Positions 1 through 8,564 of a stretch of 64,000 nt of DNA are shown piece by piece. The DNA is from Leptolyngbya iicbica LK (GTDB taxonomy: Bacteria > Cyanobacteriota > Cyanobacteriia > Phormidesmidales > Phormidesmidaceae). Every line of letters begins with the position of its first letter. The stretch's first letter is position 1. The stretch is from NCBI RefSeq assembly GCF_004212215.1, contig NZ_QVFV01000004.1:186001-250000 (forward strand). The letters are read 5' to 3'. The position numbers and the translations under genes were made by a program. The notes below the pieces were generated by a model. The model was given only the letters and a program-made list of their open reading frames with translations. It did no database searches and was not told the DNA's origin.

Positions 1-967
1 CAAAGCTGTCGGCATCTTGGGCGGCGTAAAAATATCCTGCCGGACTGGTCATTTCTCGCTGCAGCCAGGTTTTGGTAAGGGCGATCGCCCGCTCAAAGGC
101 GGGTTCGTGCAGTCCTAGACTCCACAGTTCCGCCAGATATTCCACAATCTGGCCGTTGTCGTACAGCATTTTTTCAAAATGGGGCACGGTCCATGTCGGG
201 TCCACGGTGTAGCGATGAAACCCCCCACCCACATGGTCAAAAATGCCGCCCAACGTCAAATCTAAGCCTCGTTGCTGGCACACTTCCAACGAGTCAGGCT
301 GGGTCTCGCCCAAAATATTAAAGCGTCCCCCTCGCAGCGCCGCCAGCGCGTAGGGCATCATCGGAAAGCGCGTGCCGTTATCCGTCGGGGCTAAGACCTG
401 GGCACACAAACCGACTCCCCGCTCAAATAGCTCTTGACTTAAATCTTCACTCGCGGGCAGGGTCGCCGACTGCTGCAGATTTTTGAGAATCTCGGCTTTG
501 ACCGCGGTCAGCTTTTCGGTCTCGGTATCGAAATATTGTCGAAGGGCGTGCAGCACTTGCAGAAAGCCTGGTCGCCCATATTTTTGTTCGGGCGGAAAAT
601 AGGTGCCCCCGTAGAACGGCACCAGGTCGTCTGGTGACAGAAAAATGTTCAGCGGCCAGCCCCCCTGACCCACCATCATTTGCAGCGCTTGCATGTAGAT
701 GCTGTCGATGTCGGGGCGTTCTTCGCGATCGACTTTGATGGGTAAAAAGTGCTCGTTGAGGTAAGCGGCGATCGTGGCATTCGAAAAGGCTTCGCCTTCC
801 ATCACCGTGCACCAGTGACAGCTGGAATAGCCGATCGATAGAAAGATGGGCTTCCCTTCACGGCGAGCGGTGGCTAACGCTTCCTCGCACCAAGGCCACC
901 AATCTACCGGATTATCGGCATGTTTGCGCAGATATAGACTCTGGGCATGGGCAAGACGGTTAGACAT
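1..967 (-). CDS. DUF255 thioredoxin-like protein (YyaL/SSP411 family), 3' part beyond the window
   Basis: The ATG is at 967 and the frame stays open to the left edge, so about 322 N-terminal residues are visible and the C-terminal part is missing. The N-terminus reads NRLAHAQSLYLRKHADNPVDWW, then SIGYSSCHWCTVMEGEAF, the family's thioredoxin-like CxxC (CHWC). Further family hallmarks follow: KVDREERPDID, GGWPLNIFLSP, GGTYFPPE and, later, GGGFHRYTVD with VPHFEKMLYDN at the start of the six-hairpin glycosidase-like part. Family members are usually about 680 residues. They are annotated as thioredoxin-domain proteins of uncertain substrate, and the true reaction is not known to me. The neighbour at 1004-1729 is on the same strand but separated by a short gap, so co-transcription is possible. 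Confidence 0.93.
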   Translation of the reverse strand, partial: MSNRLAHAQSLYLRKHADNPVDWWPWCEEALATARREGKPIFLSIGYSSCHWCTVMEGEAFSNATIAAYLNEHFLPIKVDREERPDIDSIYMQALQMMVGQGGWPLNIFLSPDDLVPFYGGTYFPPEQKYGRPGFLQVLHALRQYFDTETEKLTAVKAEILKNLQQSATLPASEDLSQELFERGVGLCAQVLAPTDNGTRFPMMPYALAALRGGRFNILGETQPDSLEVCQQRGLDLTLGGIFDHVGGGFHRYTVDPTWTVPHFEKMLYDNGQIVEYLAELWSLGLHEPAFERAIALTKTWLQREMTSPAGYFYAAQDADSF

Positions 968-1003
968 CACAAACTTGGGGACGCATCCCCCACAATCTAG
1001 CGT

Positions 1004-1729
1004 CTAAACACACCCATCGGGCCAGGTGACGGCAGGAAATTGCCCCGCCCGATATTGCACGACCTTGCCGTCAGCATCGGTTTCGAAGACTAGCCGGAAG
1101 AGGGCCAGTTCGGGATCTTGGGGTGTCAGGGTCAGAAACTCGCCTTGGGTATAAGGGTTGGGTGTGGCCTCGATTTGGCCCGGATACAGTTCGTCAATGT
1201 CTTTTAAAGTCGAGCCGATCTTGGCTCCACTCACGGTGGCTAGGGAACTGCCTGGCCATACATCAATGCGAATCACGCGGTTATCCACCACCATAAATCC
1301 CAGCGCTTGGGAGACCGAATCAGGCTGGTAGTAGGCGCAGTCGCCGCCCACATTGCTGCCAATCGGCACGAGCGGCAGACCCAGCGCATCGGTGGCTTCT
1401 TCCAAGGTCATGCCAATTTGGATAGGGCCAATGCCAGTCAAGCGAACTTCCGCGTCTTGGAAAACCGATTCTTCGACTAAAATTTCAGGATTGCTGGCGG
1501 CGATCGCTCGTTTCATTAAAGGCAAGTACAGCAATGACTTGGCGGCTGAGCCGAGCGGCTGCAAAGCGTTGGACACGGTTGATTGATCCGCCTGATCGAC
1601 AGGGGTCAAGGTCGGTCTGCTTGAGGCCGGGACGGCAGGAGCAGTGGCGCTGGAATGGTGCGTCATAATGGCACCAATGCCGACCAAGCTTAACAGTGCC
1701 GCTGCACCAACTAAGGAAACTTTGCTCAT
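1004..1729 (-). CDS. secreted or membrane-anchored hypothetical protein
   Basis: I do not recognise this 241-residue protein. It starts with a basic residue followed by a hydrophobic stretch (VSLVGAAALLSLVGIGAIM), consistent with a signal peptide or anchor. A Ser/Thr/Pro/Ala-rich linker follows. The C-terminal half (about residues 95-241) contains GIGPIQIGMTLEEATDALG and later SGAKIGSTLKDIDELYPGQ. This duplicated pattern, glycine-initiated strand then helix, recalls small periplasmic repeat folds of the BamE/SmpA-like type, but that is only a resemblance. Two cysteines (GGDCAYY and the third-last-residue region PDGCV) could form a disulfide. An extracytoplasmic location is inferred; function is unknown. 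Confidence 0.72.
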   Translation of the reverse strand: MSKVSLVGAAALLSLVGIGAIMTHHSSATAPAVPASSRPTLTPVDQADQSTVSNALQPLGSAAKSLLYLPLMKRAIAASNPEILVEESVFQDAEVRLTGIGPIQIGMTLEEATDALGLPLVPIGSNVGGDCAYYQPDSVSQALGFMVVDNRVIRIDVWPGSSLATVSGAKIGSTLKDIDELYPGQIEATPNPYTQGEFLTLTPQDPELALFRLVFETDADGKVVQYRAGQFPAVTWPDGCV

Positions 1730-1921
1730 AGGGCTTCCGACACAACTAGCAGTTTACATCTTGAAACAGGGAACATTAGACTCTTTTAACCGATTACCTC
1801 CCCTTTTGTCAGTCAAATGCCAACATTTTTCCGCATAAATACCTAAAAATCGGTCGATTAATTCCTCAATTCTCTCGCCCAATTCCCCATTCACTTGCTG
1901 CTTTAGGTCCAGGATTTAGAC

Positions 1922-2791
1922 GTGCGTCCCTCTTCTCGGTTATCTTCATCCTCTCTCATGGCTCGCCGCCGTCAGCGCCGCCCGAGTTGGTTACCCTTTT
2001 TGGTGGTTTTAGGTCCGTTTGTGGGGGCAGCGGGGTGGTTGGTCACCACCGGGTGGCCCGTTAGCCATAACCTGGGTCTGGTCGGTGAGGCTGACCTGGC
2101 GCCATCGGCGGCTGACCCAGCATTTTTGGGCGACGCGACCCCGCAGCCGTTAGTTGTGCCCGCGCCTACGGTGCCCAATAGCAGCAATGAGAAACGGCTA
2201 GCGCCCACGCGATCGCCCCTCGCCTTTGCTGATGTCCCCGAAGGCTACTGGGCAAAGCCCTATATCGATGCCCTTACCGCTCGCGAAGTGCTCAACGGTC
2301 TGCCGGATGGCACCTTTGCTCCCAATCGACAGCTGAGCCGAGCGGAGTTGGCGACGCAAGTCGCGAATGCGTTCGACATTCCCGCTAACACCCCAGCTAA
2401 AGCCTTTGGCGATCTCGCCCCCGATTACTGGGCGGCTGAGCCGATTGCCGAGGCTGTGCAAATGGGTTTCATGAAGGGCTATCCGGGGGACGAGTTCCGG
2501 CCCGATGATTTAGTGTCGCGCCTCCAGGTATTGGTGACCCTCGCCACGGGGCTGTCGCTACCCGTGACGGAGGAGTCACAGCAGCAATTGCAACAATATC
2601 AAGACTGGGAAACGGTGCCCGACTGGGCGCGTCCCCAAGTTGAGGCGGCCATCCATGCAGGCATCATTCGTCCTCAACCCGGCACAGAAAATCGGCTGCG
2701 CCCCCAAGAGATTGCCACACGGGCCGAAGTCGCCACATTGGTATATGCTGCGCTCGCCTATCTGGGCGAGGTGCCCGCTAAGCCTGAGTGA
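1922..2791 (+). CDS. SLH-domain protein with N-terminal membrane segment
   Basis: A 289-residue protein: a basic start (MARRRQRRPSW), one hydrophobic segment (LPFLVVLGPFVGAAGWLV), a variable linker, then S-layer-homology-type repeats from about residue 100. The first repeat reads FADVPEGYWAKPYIDALTAREVLNGLPDGTF followed by PNRQLSRAELATQV. The second reads FGDLAPDYWAAEPIAEAVQMGFMKGYPGDEFRPDD, and a third degenerate copy runs from DWETVPDWARPQVEAAIHAGII to RPQEIATRAEVATLVYAAL. In cyanobacteria SLH domains bind cell-wall polymers (outer-membrane porins, S-layer-like proteins); this one has no barrel and is probably held in the inner membrane facing the wall. The listed start is GTG at 1922; an ATG at 1958 giving MARRRQ is an equally good alternative. 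Confidence 0.88.
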   Translation: MRPSSRLSSSSLMARRRQRRPSWLPFLVVLGPFVGAAGWLVTTGWPVSHNLGLVGEADLAPSAADPAFLGDATPQPLVVPAPTVPNSSNEKRLAPTRSPLAFADVPEGYWAKPYIDALTAREVLNGLPDGTFAPNRQLSRAELATQVANAFDIPANTPAKAFGDLAPDYWAAEPIAEAVQMGFMKGYPGDEFRPDDLVSRLQVLVTLATGLSLPVTEESQQQLQQYQDWETVPDWARPQVEAAIHAGIIRPQPGTENRLRPQEIATRAEVATLVYAALAYLGEVPAKPE

Positions 2792-2895
2792 TTCTAAGGC
2801 TAAAAAAAACTCCCTGAATGTGGCACAGGGCAGCTATCCAAGGTCAAATTCACAAGTGAACATCTTGCTTTATCCAGCGACCGGTCGCCAACAAA

Positions 2896-2931
2896 AACGC
2901 CATTCAGCGCTGGTGCAAACTGAATGGCGTT
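2896..2931 (-). terminator. 12-bp perfect stem, terminator of the coiled-coil gene
   Basis: AACGCCATTCAG (2896-2907) and CTGAATGGCGTT (2920-2931) are perfectly complementary around a 12-nt loop. On the minus strand the second arm runs into a T-rich tract (GGCGTTTTTGTT), the layout of an intrinsic terminator for the gene ending at 2960. It lies between two convergent genes and may also stop readthrough from the plus-strand SLH gene. Confidence 0.8.
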
Positions 2932-2959
2932 GATGGCGTAATTTAACGTTGTGGCAGGA

Positions 2960-3532
2960 TTAGCTGGTGAAACCGGGGAGACTGACCCCCTCGGTAAAGC
3001 TGGGCAAATCGAGTTGTTGCGATCGCCGAGTCCGCACTGCCAAGCGATAGCTCACGCTCTGCAATTCCGCCTGTAAGCGACGATTTTCACCCTGCAATTG
3101 CTTGATCTTGTCGCGCACGGTCACCATGCGCTCGTCAAATTTTTGTTTGTAAACCTTGGGCAGTTCTTGCACGACCTGCTCTAGCATCCGGGTGCGATCG
3201 GTCAGTTCTTGCACGGTCTGGCGCAGTTGAACGGTTTCCGTGCTGCGTTCTTCGAGCTGACCCTGATAGTAGGTAACCTGCTTTTCGACACTTTGCAATT
3301 GCTCGCGCAGGGCTTTGACCTCAGCTTGTTGCTGCTCTGAAGCTTCGGTCGTCGCAGGTACTACACCGGCATTGCCTTTCACCAGGCGAAATAATTCACG
3401 CGAAAGCTGCTGTACCAGCTCGTCACGCATTTGCAACTCTTCGCGCAGACGGGTCATCTCCGCCTGCTGTGCAGCATATGCAGAATTTGAGTTCATCACT
3501 TGCGTCACACCACTAACCCTTATTCCCAACAA
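2960..3532 (-). CDS. coiled-coil hypothetical protein, Npun_F5560-like
   Basis: A 190-residue, highly charged protein dominated by heptad-like helices: MTRLREELQMRDELVQQLS, then LFRLVKGNAG, VKALREQLQSVEKQVTYYQ, LRQTVQELTDRTRMLEQVV and IKQLQGENRRLQAELQSV. The tail ends SYRLAVRTRRSQQLDLPSF. There is no signal peptide or membrane segment. From memory the LVQQLSRELFRLVKGN block and the VSYRLAVRTRR end match a cyanobacterial family annotated as 'Npun_F5560 family'; I cannot verify this. Its role is unknown; a structural or scaffolding protein is plausible. An alternative start at Met13 (3496) would begin right before the coiled-coil region. A strong terminator follows at 2896-2931. Confidence 0.8.
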   Translation of the reverse strand: MLGIRVSGVTQVMNSNSAYAAQQAEMTRLREELQMRDELVQQLSRELFRLVKGNAGVVPATTEASEQQQAEVKALREQLQSVEKQVTYYQGQLEERSTETVQLRQTVQELTDRTRMLEQVVQELPKVYKQKFDERMVTVRDKIKQLQGENRRLQAELQSVSYRLAVRTRRSQQLDLPSFTEGVSLPGFTS

Positions 3533-3955
3533 CGTTTAGAAGCACTTTACTTGCGAGTTGCGCACCTGATTATCCTATGCCTGTAGCACTGGGCGGTTCG
3601 ACACTCACTTGGCCATTGCCAAAAAGCCGTAGTTATCGAATCCCCATAGAACTAGCCCATAACAGACCAATTTGCCGATACTTTAACACCACATCCTATA
3701 AATGCAACCACTTTATACAAATCATTGCTGAAAAAGCGGGTATAGAAGCGGCTGAATGAGCATCCAGAGGCTGTGGTCACATTGAGGAGGGCGAGCTGTG
3801 ATTTGTGTGTCCTTAATGTTTGCGCTGTGGAATTTGTTGATGTGTAACACAGGGGTTTGCACCGTAGAGCTATGGGCCTATTTGAAGCCGTTTGGGTGAT
3901 TTGTTTAGCCAATCGCTGTGGATATTCAAATTAATTGCAACAACTACAAACGCAA
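3533..3955. other. non-coding spacer, no gene seen
   Basis: Between the starts/ends of two minus-strand genes. The only open frames are short, with unusual composition and no recognisable ribosome-binding site or family motif. It should hold the promoter of the coiled-coil gene at its left end. I see no tRNA-like or strongly folded element apart from the terminator recorded at 3956-3985. Confidence 0.6.
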
Positions 3956-3985
3956 AATGCCGCTAGGCGATTGTCTAGCGGCATT
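3956..3985 (-). terminator. 11-bp perfect stem-loop, terminator of CPP1-like gene
   Basis: AATGCCGCTAG (3956-3966) pairs perfectly with CTAGCGGCATT (3975-3985) around an 8-nt loop. Reading the minus strand, the second arm ends GGCATT and continues TTGCG, giving a short T run. It lies 39 bp downstream of the stop of the gene ending at 4025. Confidence 0.8.
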
Positions 3986-4024
3986 ACTGAAGACAACACA
4001 GAGTGGAAAATCGCTGAAGGTGGC

Positions 4025-4645
4025 TTATCGCAAGAAGCTGGTTACCATCCATAAGACAATCATGCTAACGATTGCCGCAACTTGCTGAGTCACGAGGTCA
4101 GCGCTGGCTCCAGACATGGCCGCTGCCTGTGGACCTAACGCCTGACCAATCAAAATACCAATTGTCAGGCCAACGACTAACCCCACCACAGTCAAGAGCA
4201 GCGCTCGCCAGAAGCGATATTCTTTACGGTTGATGAAATAGATAGAGACTCCGACGCCGAGGGCCAGCGCGAGAGAAGGGCCAGCCAGACTCACGACAGC
4301 GAGAATCCCGAAAATCCCTGCAGGGACTAGGATGTCGTTGCGATCGGGCGTATCCAGAAAGTTGTCTAACCAGGCGGGACGTTCAACACTGGGGGTAGCA
4401 GATTGGGCCACCGGCTTTTCGGGCGTCGCCTCGGCAAATCGAATGCGATCGGGCACTTTGATTTTACCCTCTTGGCGGAGTCGTAGCCGTTCCATCAAGA
4501 TGGCGTCATAGGCCGCTTCGATGGCTTCTTTTTGCTTGCGATCGTCTTCACAGTCGGCAATCAGACGCTCCTTAGCCTCTTGAATCTCCTCAAAGGAAGA
4601 GTTTTCATCAAGCCCGAGCGTATCGTAGTAGTTTTGGTCACTCAT
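4025..4645 (-). CDS. CPP1-like (DUF3353) chaperone-like membrane protein
   Basis: About 206 residues from the ATG at 4645 (MSDQNYYDTLGLDENSSFEEIQ). The N-terminal about 65 residues are J-domain-like: YYDTLGLDENSSFEEIQEA, then ALIADCEDDRKQKE-type helix and IEAAYDAILMERLRLRQEGKI. The J-protein HPD tripeptide is absent, as in the plastid protein CPP1 (chaperone-like protein of POR1). The C-terminal half has several hydrophobic segments (ILVPAGIFGILAVVSLAGP, LALGVGVSIYFI, ALLLTVVGLVVGLTIGILIG, VAAIVSMIVLWMVTSF), so it is a membrane protein. CPP1 stabilises protochlorophyllide oxidoreductase in plants; the cyanobacterial role is inferred. AGAG about six bases before 4645 favours that ATG over upstream in-frame starts (4651, 4714). 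Confidence 0.88.
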   Translation of the reverse strand: MSDQNYYDTLGLDENSSFEEIQEAKERLIADCEDDRKQKEAIEAAYDAILMERLRLRQEGKIKVPDRIRFAEATPEKPVAQSATPSVERPAWLDNFLDTPDRNDILVPAGIFGILAVVSLAGPSLALALGVGVSIYFINRKEYRFWRALLLTVVGLVVGLTIGILIGQALGPQAAAMSGASADLVTQQVAAIVSMIVLWMVTSFLR

Positions 4646-5068
4646 CGACATCTCTATTGGGTAGCCCAGTGCATCTATATCGTTCAATAACGCGACATCG
4701 CCGCCCTTCAGCAAAGCTGAAGTAAATAAACTCTATCACCGTCAATGTTGTCAGCTTTCTCTATATACTAAGCCCACTCTACGGAATCTTGTGAGACCGG
4801 ATGAAGAAGTTTAGTAAGGAGATGGGTACTCTTCATAAGGAGTCAACCGAAGGAGTATCCAACCTGACTCAGCTTTATCAATACTTTACAAGAAGTGCTG
4901 AGACGCTGGGACAAGACGGAATCTTCACGGTTTATCTTGCTGGTGTTCCCTGACTAAAGTGTTTCTGAAGAAACGTTACTGAAGACTCTTGATCACCGAC
5001 TTATGAGTCAGCTCGATCTAAGGTTAGGCAATTCTCCCCTTGTGTTGTTTTGGTAAGACATTTGCACC
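4646..5068. other. divergent promoter region
   Basis: This spacer separates the leftward CPP1-like gene from the rightward response regulator and must carry both promoters. An imperfect hairpin with G-U pairing is formed by GGGTACTC (4824-4831) and GAGTATCC (4853-4860). Several GGAG/AAGGAG strings occur around 4815-4855 but no convincing open frame follows them. No gene is seen. Confidence 0.55.
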
Positions 5069-5779
5069 ATGGCCACTGCCAAGATTCTTGTTGTTGATGA
5101 TGACCCCGCTGTTCGTAATCTGGTCTATCGCTTTTTGTCGAAGCAGAACTATGAAGTTGAATCTGCCGAGGATGGCAAAAGTGCCTTAGCAAATTTTGAA
5201 CAACTCAATCCGGACTTAGTCGTCCTTGATGTCAATCTGCCGGACGCGAACGGGTACGACCTGTGCAAAGAAATGCAGGCCCGCACTGGCGTGTTTGTGC
5301 TGATGCTGACTAGCCGCAGTGATGAAGCGGATAAAATTCGGGGCTTTACGGAGGGGGCCGATGATTACCTCACAAAGCCGTTTAGCTTGGGTGAGTTAGA
5401 GGTCCGCGTGGGGGCCATTCTCAAGCGCCAGCGACCCGTCACAACTGCCGAACAGCAGTGCCTCAGCTTTGACAGTTTAGAGATTGATCCTGTGCGGCGA
5501 GAGGTGACCCTAGCGCAAGAGATCGTCCCGCTGACGGCGTTGGAATTTGACCTACTCCATTTTTTGGCGAGCCATCCGGGCCGCGTCTGGCGCCGGGCAG
5601 AACTCATTCAAAAAGTGTGGGATTACGAATATGTGGGCGACCAACGGGTGGTCGATGTCCATATCGGGCAAATCCGCAAAAAAATTGAGTTAGATACCAC
5701 CCAGCCCGCCATGATTCAAACGGTGCGCGGTGTTGGCTACAAGTTTGAGCCACCGGCCAATGCTGTCGCTTCTTCCTGA
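5069..5779 (+). CDS. OmpR/PhoB-family response regulator
   Basis: A 236-residue two-domain DNA-binding response regulator. The receiver domain (about residues 5-118) has the acidic pocket DDD (10-12), the phosphoacceptor Asp54 in LVVLDVNLPDANGYD, Thr81 in LMLTS and Lys103 in YLTKPF, so it should be phosphorylated by a histidine kinase. The C-terminal winged helix (about 130-230) has the OmpR-type signature LTALEFDLLHFLASHPGRVW, the recognition-helix part VVDVHIGQIRKKIE and the wing TVRGVGYKF. No kinase gene is adjacent; the nearest in this window is at 29882, and pairing cannot be judged. The stop is 11 bp from the convergent aldo/keto reductase. Confidence 0.95.
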   Translation: MATAKILVVDDDPAVRNLVYRFLSKQNYEVESAEDGKSALANFEQLNPDLVVLDVNLPDANGYDLCKEMQARTGVFVLMLTSRSDEADKIRGFTEGADDYLTKPFSLGELEVRVGAILKRQRPVTTAEQQCLSFDSLEIDPVRREVTLAQEIVPLTALEFDLLHFLASHPGRVWRRAELIQKVWDYEYVGDQRVVDVHIGQIRKKIELDTTQPAMIQTVRGVGYKFEPPANAVASS

Positions 5780-5790
5780 TTTGGCCCTTC

Positions 5791-6762
5791 TCAGCGCCAG
5801 GCTTGGCTGACGCGGGCCAGCTGCTCGTGCTCGGCGGCAGACATAGACCAGCCCAGCACTCCTGCATTTTGGATCGCTTGGCTGGCGTTCTTGGCACCAG
5901 GAATGGGGATGATATTGCCGATACAGATTAACCAGTTCAAGGCGACTTGGGCGGGCGTTTTGTCGTGGGTTTCGGCGATCGCTCGCAGCGTTTGCAAGAC
6001 TAATTCGATTTTGGTCAAGCCAGCGGCACTAAAGCGAGGATTCAACTGCCTAGCGCCTTCTGGTTTAGACGCTTCATTGGCGGCGTATTTGCCCGTCAGC
6101 AAGCCCTGGGCCAGCGGACTGTAGGCCAAGATGGTGACGTCGAGTTGGCGTGCCATCTCCAACACGCCGTTGGTTTCGGGCTTGCGGTGCAGGAGGGAAT
6201 ATTGCACTTGATTTACCGCGAGGGGAATGCCGCGTTCACCCAAGTAGCTGTGGGCCACTTGCATTTGTTTAGCGGAATAGTTGCTAACGCCAATGGCTTT
6301 GACACGCCCCTGTTTGACTTCGTTGGCCAGGGCATTCATCAAGTCTTTTTGTCCGAGAAAAAAGTCGAGGGGCCAATGCACCTGATATAGATCCACACAG
6401 TCGAGTTGTAGGCGACCAAGGCTGGCGGTGAGGGTGTCGGCGACAGCTTGAGGAGACCACCGCCAGGGCAAGGGAAAATATTTGGTCGCAATCGAGACGG
6501 GCTGATCGACCTGTTGGAGAAAGCGACCAATCAAGCGCTCTGATTCACCCAAGCCATAAACTTCGGCGGTATCAAAAAAGTTCACACCAGCCGCGACGGA
6601 AGCCTGAAACGCGGCTAGTAAATCGGCTTCGGTATAGTCTTTGCCATAGCTCCAAAAGAAGGAGTCGCCCCAGGCCCAGGTGCCGACGCCCAGCGCTGGA
6701 ATGGTTGGGCCGTCAGGCGCAAGCGCGATCGCTTGCGTGTCAGTTTGAAAGGGTAAAGTCAT
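5791..6762 (-). CDS. aldo/keto reductase
   Basis: A 323-residue soluble NAD(P)H-dependent oxidoreductase of the (beta/alpha)8-barrel aldo/keto reductase superfamily. Catalytic tetrad residues are visible in their usual settings: Asp and Tyr in NFFDTAEVYGLGESERLIG, Lys in VSIATKYF and His in DLYQVHWP. Later motifs are IGVSNYS, LAVNQVQYSLL, LAYSPLAQGLLTGKY, and the cofactor-binding end ALNWLICIGNIIPIPGAKN. Cyanobacterial members reduce aldehydes or ketones; the natural substrate cannot be read from sequence. It is convergent with the response regulator and separated by 47 bp from the DUF3143 gene upstream, so it could be the distal member of a transcript with it. Confidence 0.95.
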   Translation of the reverse strand: MTLPFQTDTQAIALAPDGPTIPALGVGTWAWGDSFFWSYGKDYTEADLLAAFQASVAAGVNFFDTAEVYGLGESERLIGRFLQQVDQPVSIATKYFPLPWRWSPQAVADTLTASLGRLQLDCVDLYQVHWPLDFFLGQKDLMNALANEVKQGRVKAIGVSNYSAKQMQVAHSYLGERGIPLAVNQVQYSLLHRKPETNGVLEMARQLDVTILAYSPLAQGLLTGKYAANEASKPEGARQLNPRFSAAGLTKIELVLQTLRAIAETHDKTPAQVALNWLICIGNIIPIPGAKNASQAIQNAGVLGWSMSAAEHEQLARVSQAWR

Positions 6763-6809
6763 AGCGACAAAGGGTAGAGCAACGATCAGGACTAGCCGAG
6801 TCTAGGACG

Positions 6810-7082
6810 TCAAGGACCTGAAAAAATTGCTTCTTCGAGATCTTGGCGACTGAGGGAATATTTAAAAACGCGCTGCACGTCTTCACCAACGGGCGGGGCG
6901 TTGAGATACCGCACCACAATTGAGTCCACATCCAGGGCGATATTGGCTTGCCAATCGGTTTTCTCGACGTGCCACTCATGGAGGGCTTCAGAGTTTTGAT
7001 GGCATCCCTGCTCGCGCAGCCACTGTTCGATATCTGGCAAAGGATGATTGTAGAGAGGCGTATCAGCGCTGGGCATCACCAT
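6810..7082 (-). CDS. DUF3143 domain protein
   Basis: About 90 residues from ATG at 7082 (MVMPSADTPLYNHPL); Met3 at 7076 is an alternative. The protein matches the small cyanobacterial DUF3143 family as I know it: LYNHPLPDIEQWLREQGC, then an EWHVEKTDWQANIALDVD segment and VVRYLNAP followed by FKYSLSRQDLEEAIF. It lies 29 bp downstream of the J-domain gene, an arrangement I recall in other cyanobacteria, so the pair probably forms one transcript and may work together. Function is not known. It has no signal peptide or transmembrane segment. Confidence 0.85.
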   Translation of the reverse strand: MVMPSADTPLYNHPLPDIEQWLREQGCHQNSEALHEWHVEKTDWQANIALDVDSIVVRYLNAPPVGEDVQRVFKYSLSRQDLEEAIFSGP

Positions 7083-7111
7083 AAAGCACACAAAAACCTG
7101 TAAGGCAATTT

Positions 7112-7708
7112 TTATATTATCTTCGGAGATAATTCCATTGGGGGCAAGGGACGCGGGCTCGTCGAGGATGGATCGACCGCTGGGGACTGCTCGATGGAGA
7201 CGGGAGGGGAGGTCGTTTCCGGAGCTGGCAGCGTGATAGATTCGGCGGTGGAATCGTCCGGGGAATACAACACGAGTTCGCCTTTGCTCCAGCCCACGGT
7301 GACGACTAACAGCAGGCAACCGACAAAGGTCAGCCCCAAAATAAACAGAGCGAATAATTCGCCAGGAGAGAGGGGGCGATCGTTGGGGTCTAAGTAGGCG
7401 TTGTCTTTGGGATATTTGCCGCGCTCTGAGGCTGGACGATTGAGATAGGTCGGCACTTGCACGACTGCCACGCGGGAAATGCCAATGCTGTAATCGTAGG
7501 CGGTGCGTTTTTCTGGATTACTGAGGGTGGCGTAGGCGTCGTTGAGGTATTTGAATTTTTCTGTGGCGATCGCGGGCGGCAGCGTCGTGGTGTCGGGGTG
7601 ATACAGCTTGCTCATATCCCGATAGGCGCGGCGAATTTCCTGCGGTGAGGCAGTCGGCTTCACGTTTAGCAGGGTGTAGTGATTGGGCGTGGGGTTGGGT
7701 GGGGTCAT
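7112..7708 (-). CDS. J-domain protein with C-terminal membrane anchor
   Basis: A 198-residue DnaJ-type co-chaperone. The J domain occupies about residues 8-75: HYTLLNVKPTASPQEIRRAY, the DnaK-contacting HPD in LYHPDTTTLPP, and KFKYLNDAYATLSNPEKRTAYD. There is no Gly/Phe-rich or zinc-finger region, so this is a class C protein. A single hydrophobic segment (LFALFILGLTFVGCLLLVVTVGW) anchors it near residues 120-142, followed by a Pro/Ser/Thr-rich tail. The expected job is to recruit DnaK to a membrane site. It is four bases downstream of the YaaW-like gene and 29 bp upstream of DUF3143, so all three look like one leftward operon. Confidence 0.93.
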   Translation of the reverse strand: MTPPNPTPNHYTLLNVKPTASPQEIRRAYRDMSKLYHPDTTTLPPAIATEKFKYLNDAYATLSNPEKRTAYDYSIGISRVAVVQVPTYLNRPASERGKYPKDNAYLDPNDRPLSPGELFALFILGLTFVGCLLLVVTVGWSKGELVLYSPDDSTAESITLPAPETTSPPVSIEQSPAVDPSSTSPRPLPPMELSPKII

Positions 7709-7712
7709 CCGC

Positions 7713-8564
7713 TTAGCACTCCGCCAATTCGCATAACGACTCGCCTCGGGTTAGGCGAATTTGCGCCAGCGTAAAGACGGCAGGAATGATGCGGCTGTGG
7801 TTGGTGGCGATCGCTCGCCAACCCAAATCGGCAAAGAACCAGGCCCACATGGCTGGCCCCAGCACCGCAAAAAAGCTCCGGGTCGCGGTGTAGCGAGCGG
7901 CATTGACTGCCATGCCCCGTGAGGCCATCGCCACGGCCACCCGTCCCTGCAACTGTCCTGCTATCGTCAACCCGCCGCGAGCGAGGGTTTGCTGCGCTAA
8001 TTGTTGACGGGCGACTTGCCAGGCAAACTGGCGGGCAATCTGTTGTAAGAGCCAGGGCCGAATCACCGCACTCATCGCGATCGCGCTGCCCCCTTTCATC
8101 AACAACCCGAGGGGATTGCGCTGGAGCGGAATCGGCAACCGATGGAAGTTTTCATGATCAACGATGGCTGTCTGCACCCGTTGTTGCAATGCCCGGCGAT
8201 CTCGCTGTGGTAGCCGCTGCCAGGCTTTTTCCATCACATGCAAAAACACTTCTGCCTCCAAATCGGTAGTCGGCAGGGTGTCGGCGTAGGGCAGGCGCAA
8301 ATGTTGGCAAATCTGGATCAGCGCTTGCCGATATGAGACGCCTCGGCTGCCGCCGCGCATCACTGTTACCCCATCGGCGGCCAGATAGCGGAACCGTGCC
8401 TCTAGCTGATCGAGCCAGTGGCGACGACTGCCCCGCTGCAGATCAACGGGATCCGGATTGCACAAGTAGTCTAAAGGGTTCAGCTTGGGACGAAACAACA
8501 GTTCCGTCAACGCTTGTAGCTCATCCTCGGTCGCTAGCTCTAAGGCCGTACGCAGTTCATCCAC
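7713..8564 (-). CDS. YaaW-family (UPF0174) protein
   Basis: A 283-residue protein. The N-terminus (MDELRTALELATEDELQALTELLFRPKLNPLDYLCNP) and the following RHWLDQLEARFRYLAADG plus SYRQALIQICQHLRLPY match the YaaW family found in cyanobacteria and enterobacteria. A hydrophobic Ala/Gly-rich C-terminal half (GLTIAGQLQGRVAVAMASRGMAV and FFAVLGPAMWAWFFADLGWRAIA) suggests membrane association. Biochemical function is not established. It is the first gene of a leftward cluster with the J-domain protein, four bases apart, hinting that it may be a client or partner of the chaperone. Confidence 0.83.
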   Translation of the reverse strand: MDELRTALELATEDELQALTELLFRPKLNPLDYLCNPDPVDLQRGSRRHWLDQLEARFRYLAADGVTVMRGGSRGVSYRQALIQICQHLRLPYADTLPTTDLEAEVFLHVMEKAWQRLPQRDRRALQQRVQTAIVDHENFHRLPIPLQRNPLGLLMKGGSAIAMSAVIRPWLLQQIARQFAWQVARQQLAQQTLARGGLTIAGQLQGRVAVAMASRGMAVNAARYTATRSFFAVLGPAMWAWFFADLGWRAIATNHSRIIPAVFTLAQIRLTRGESLCELAEC

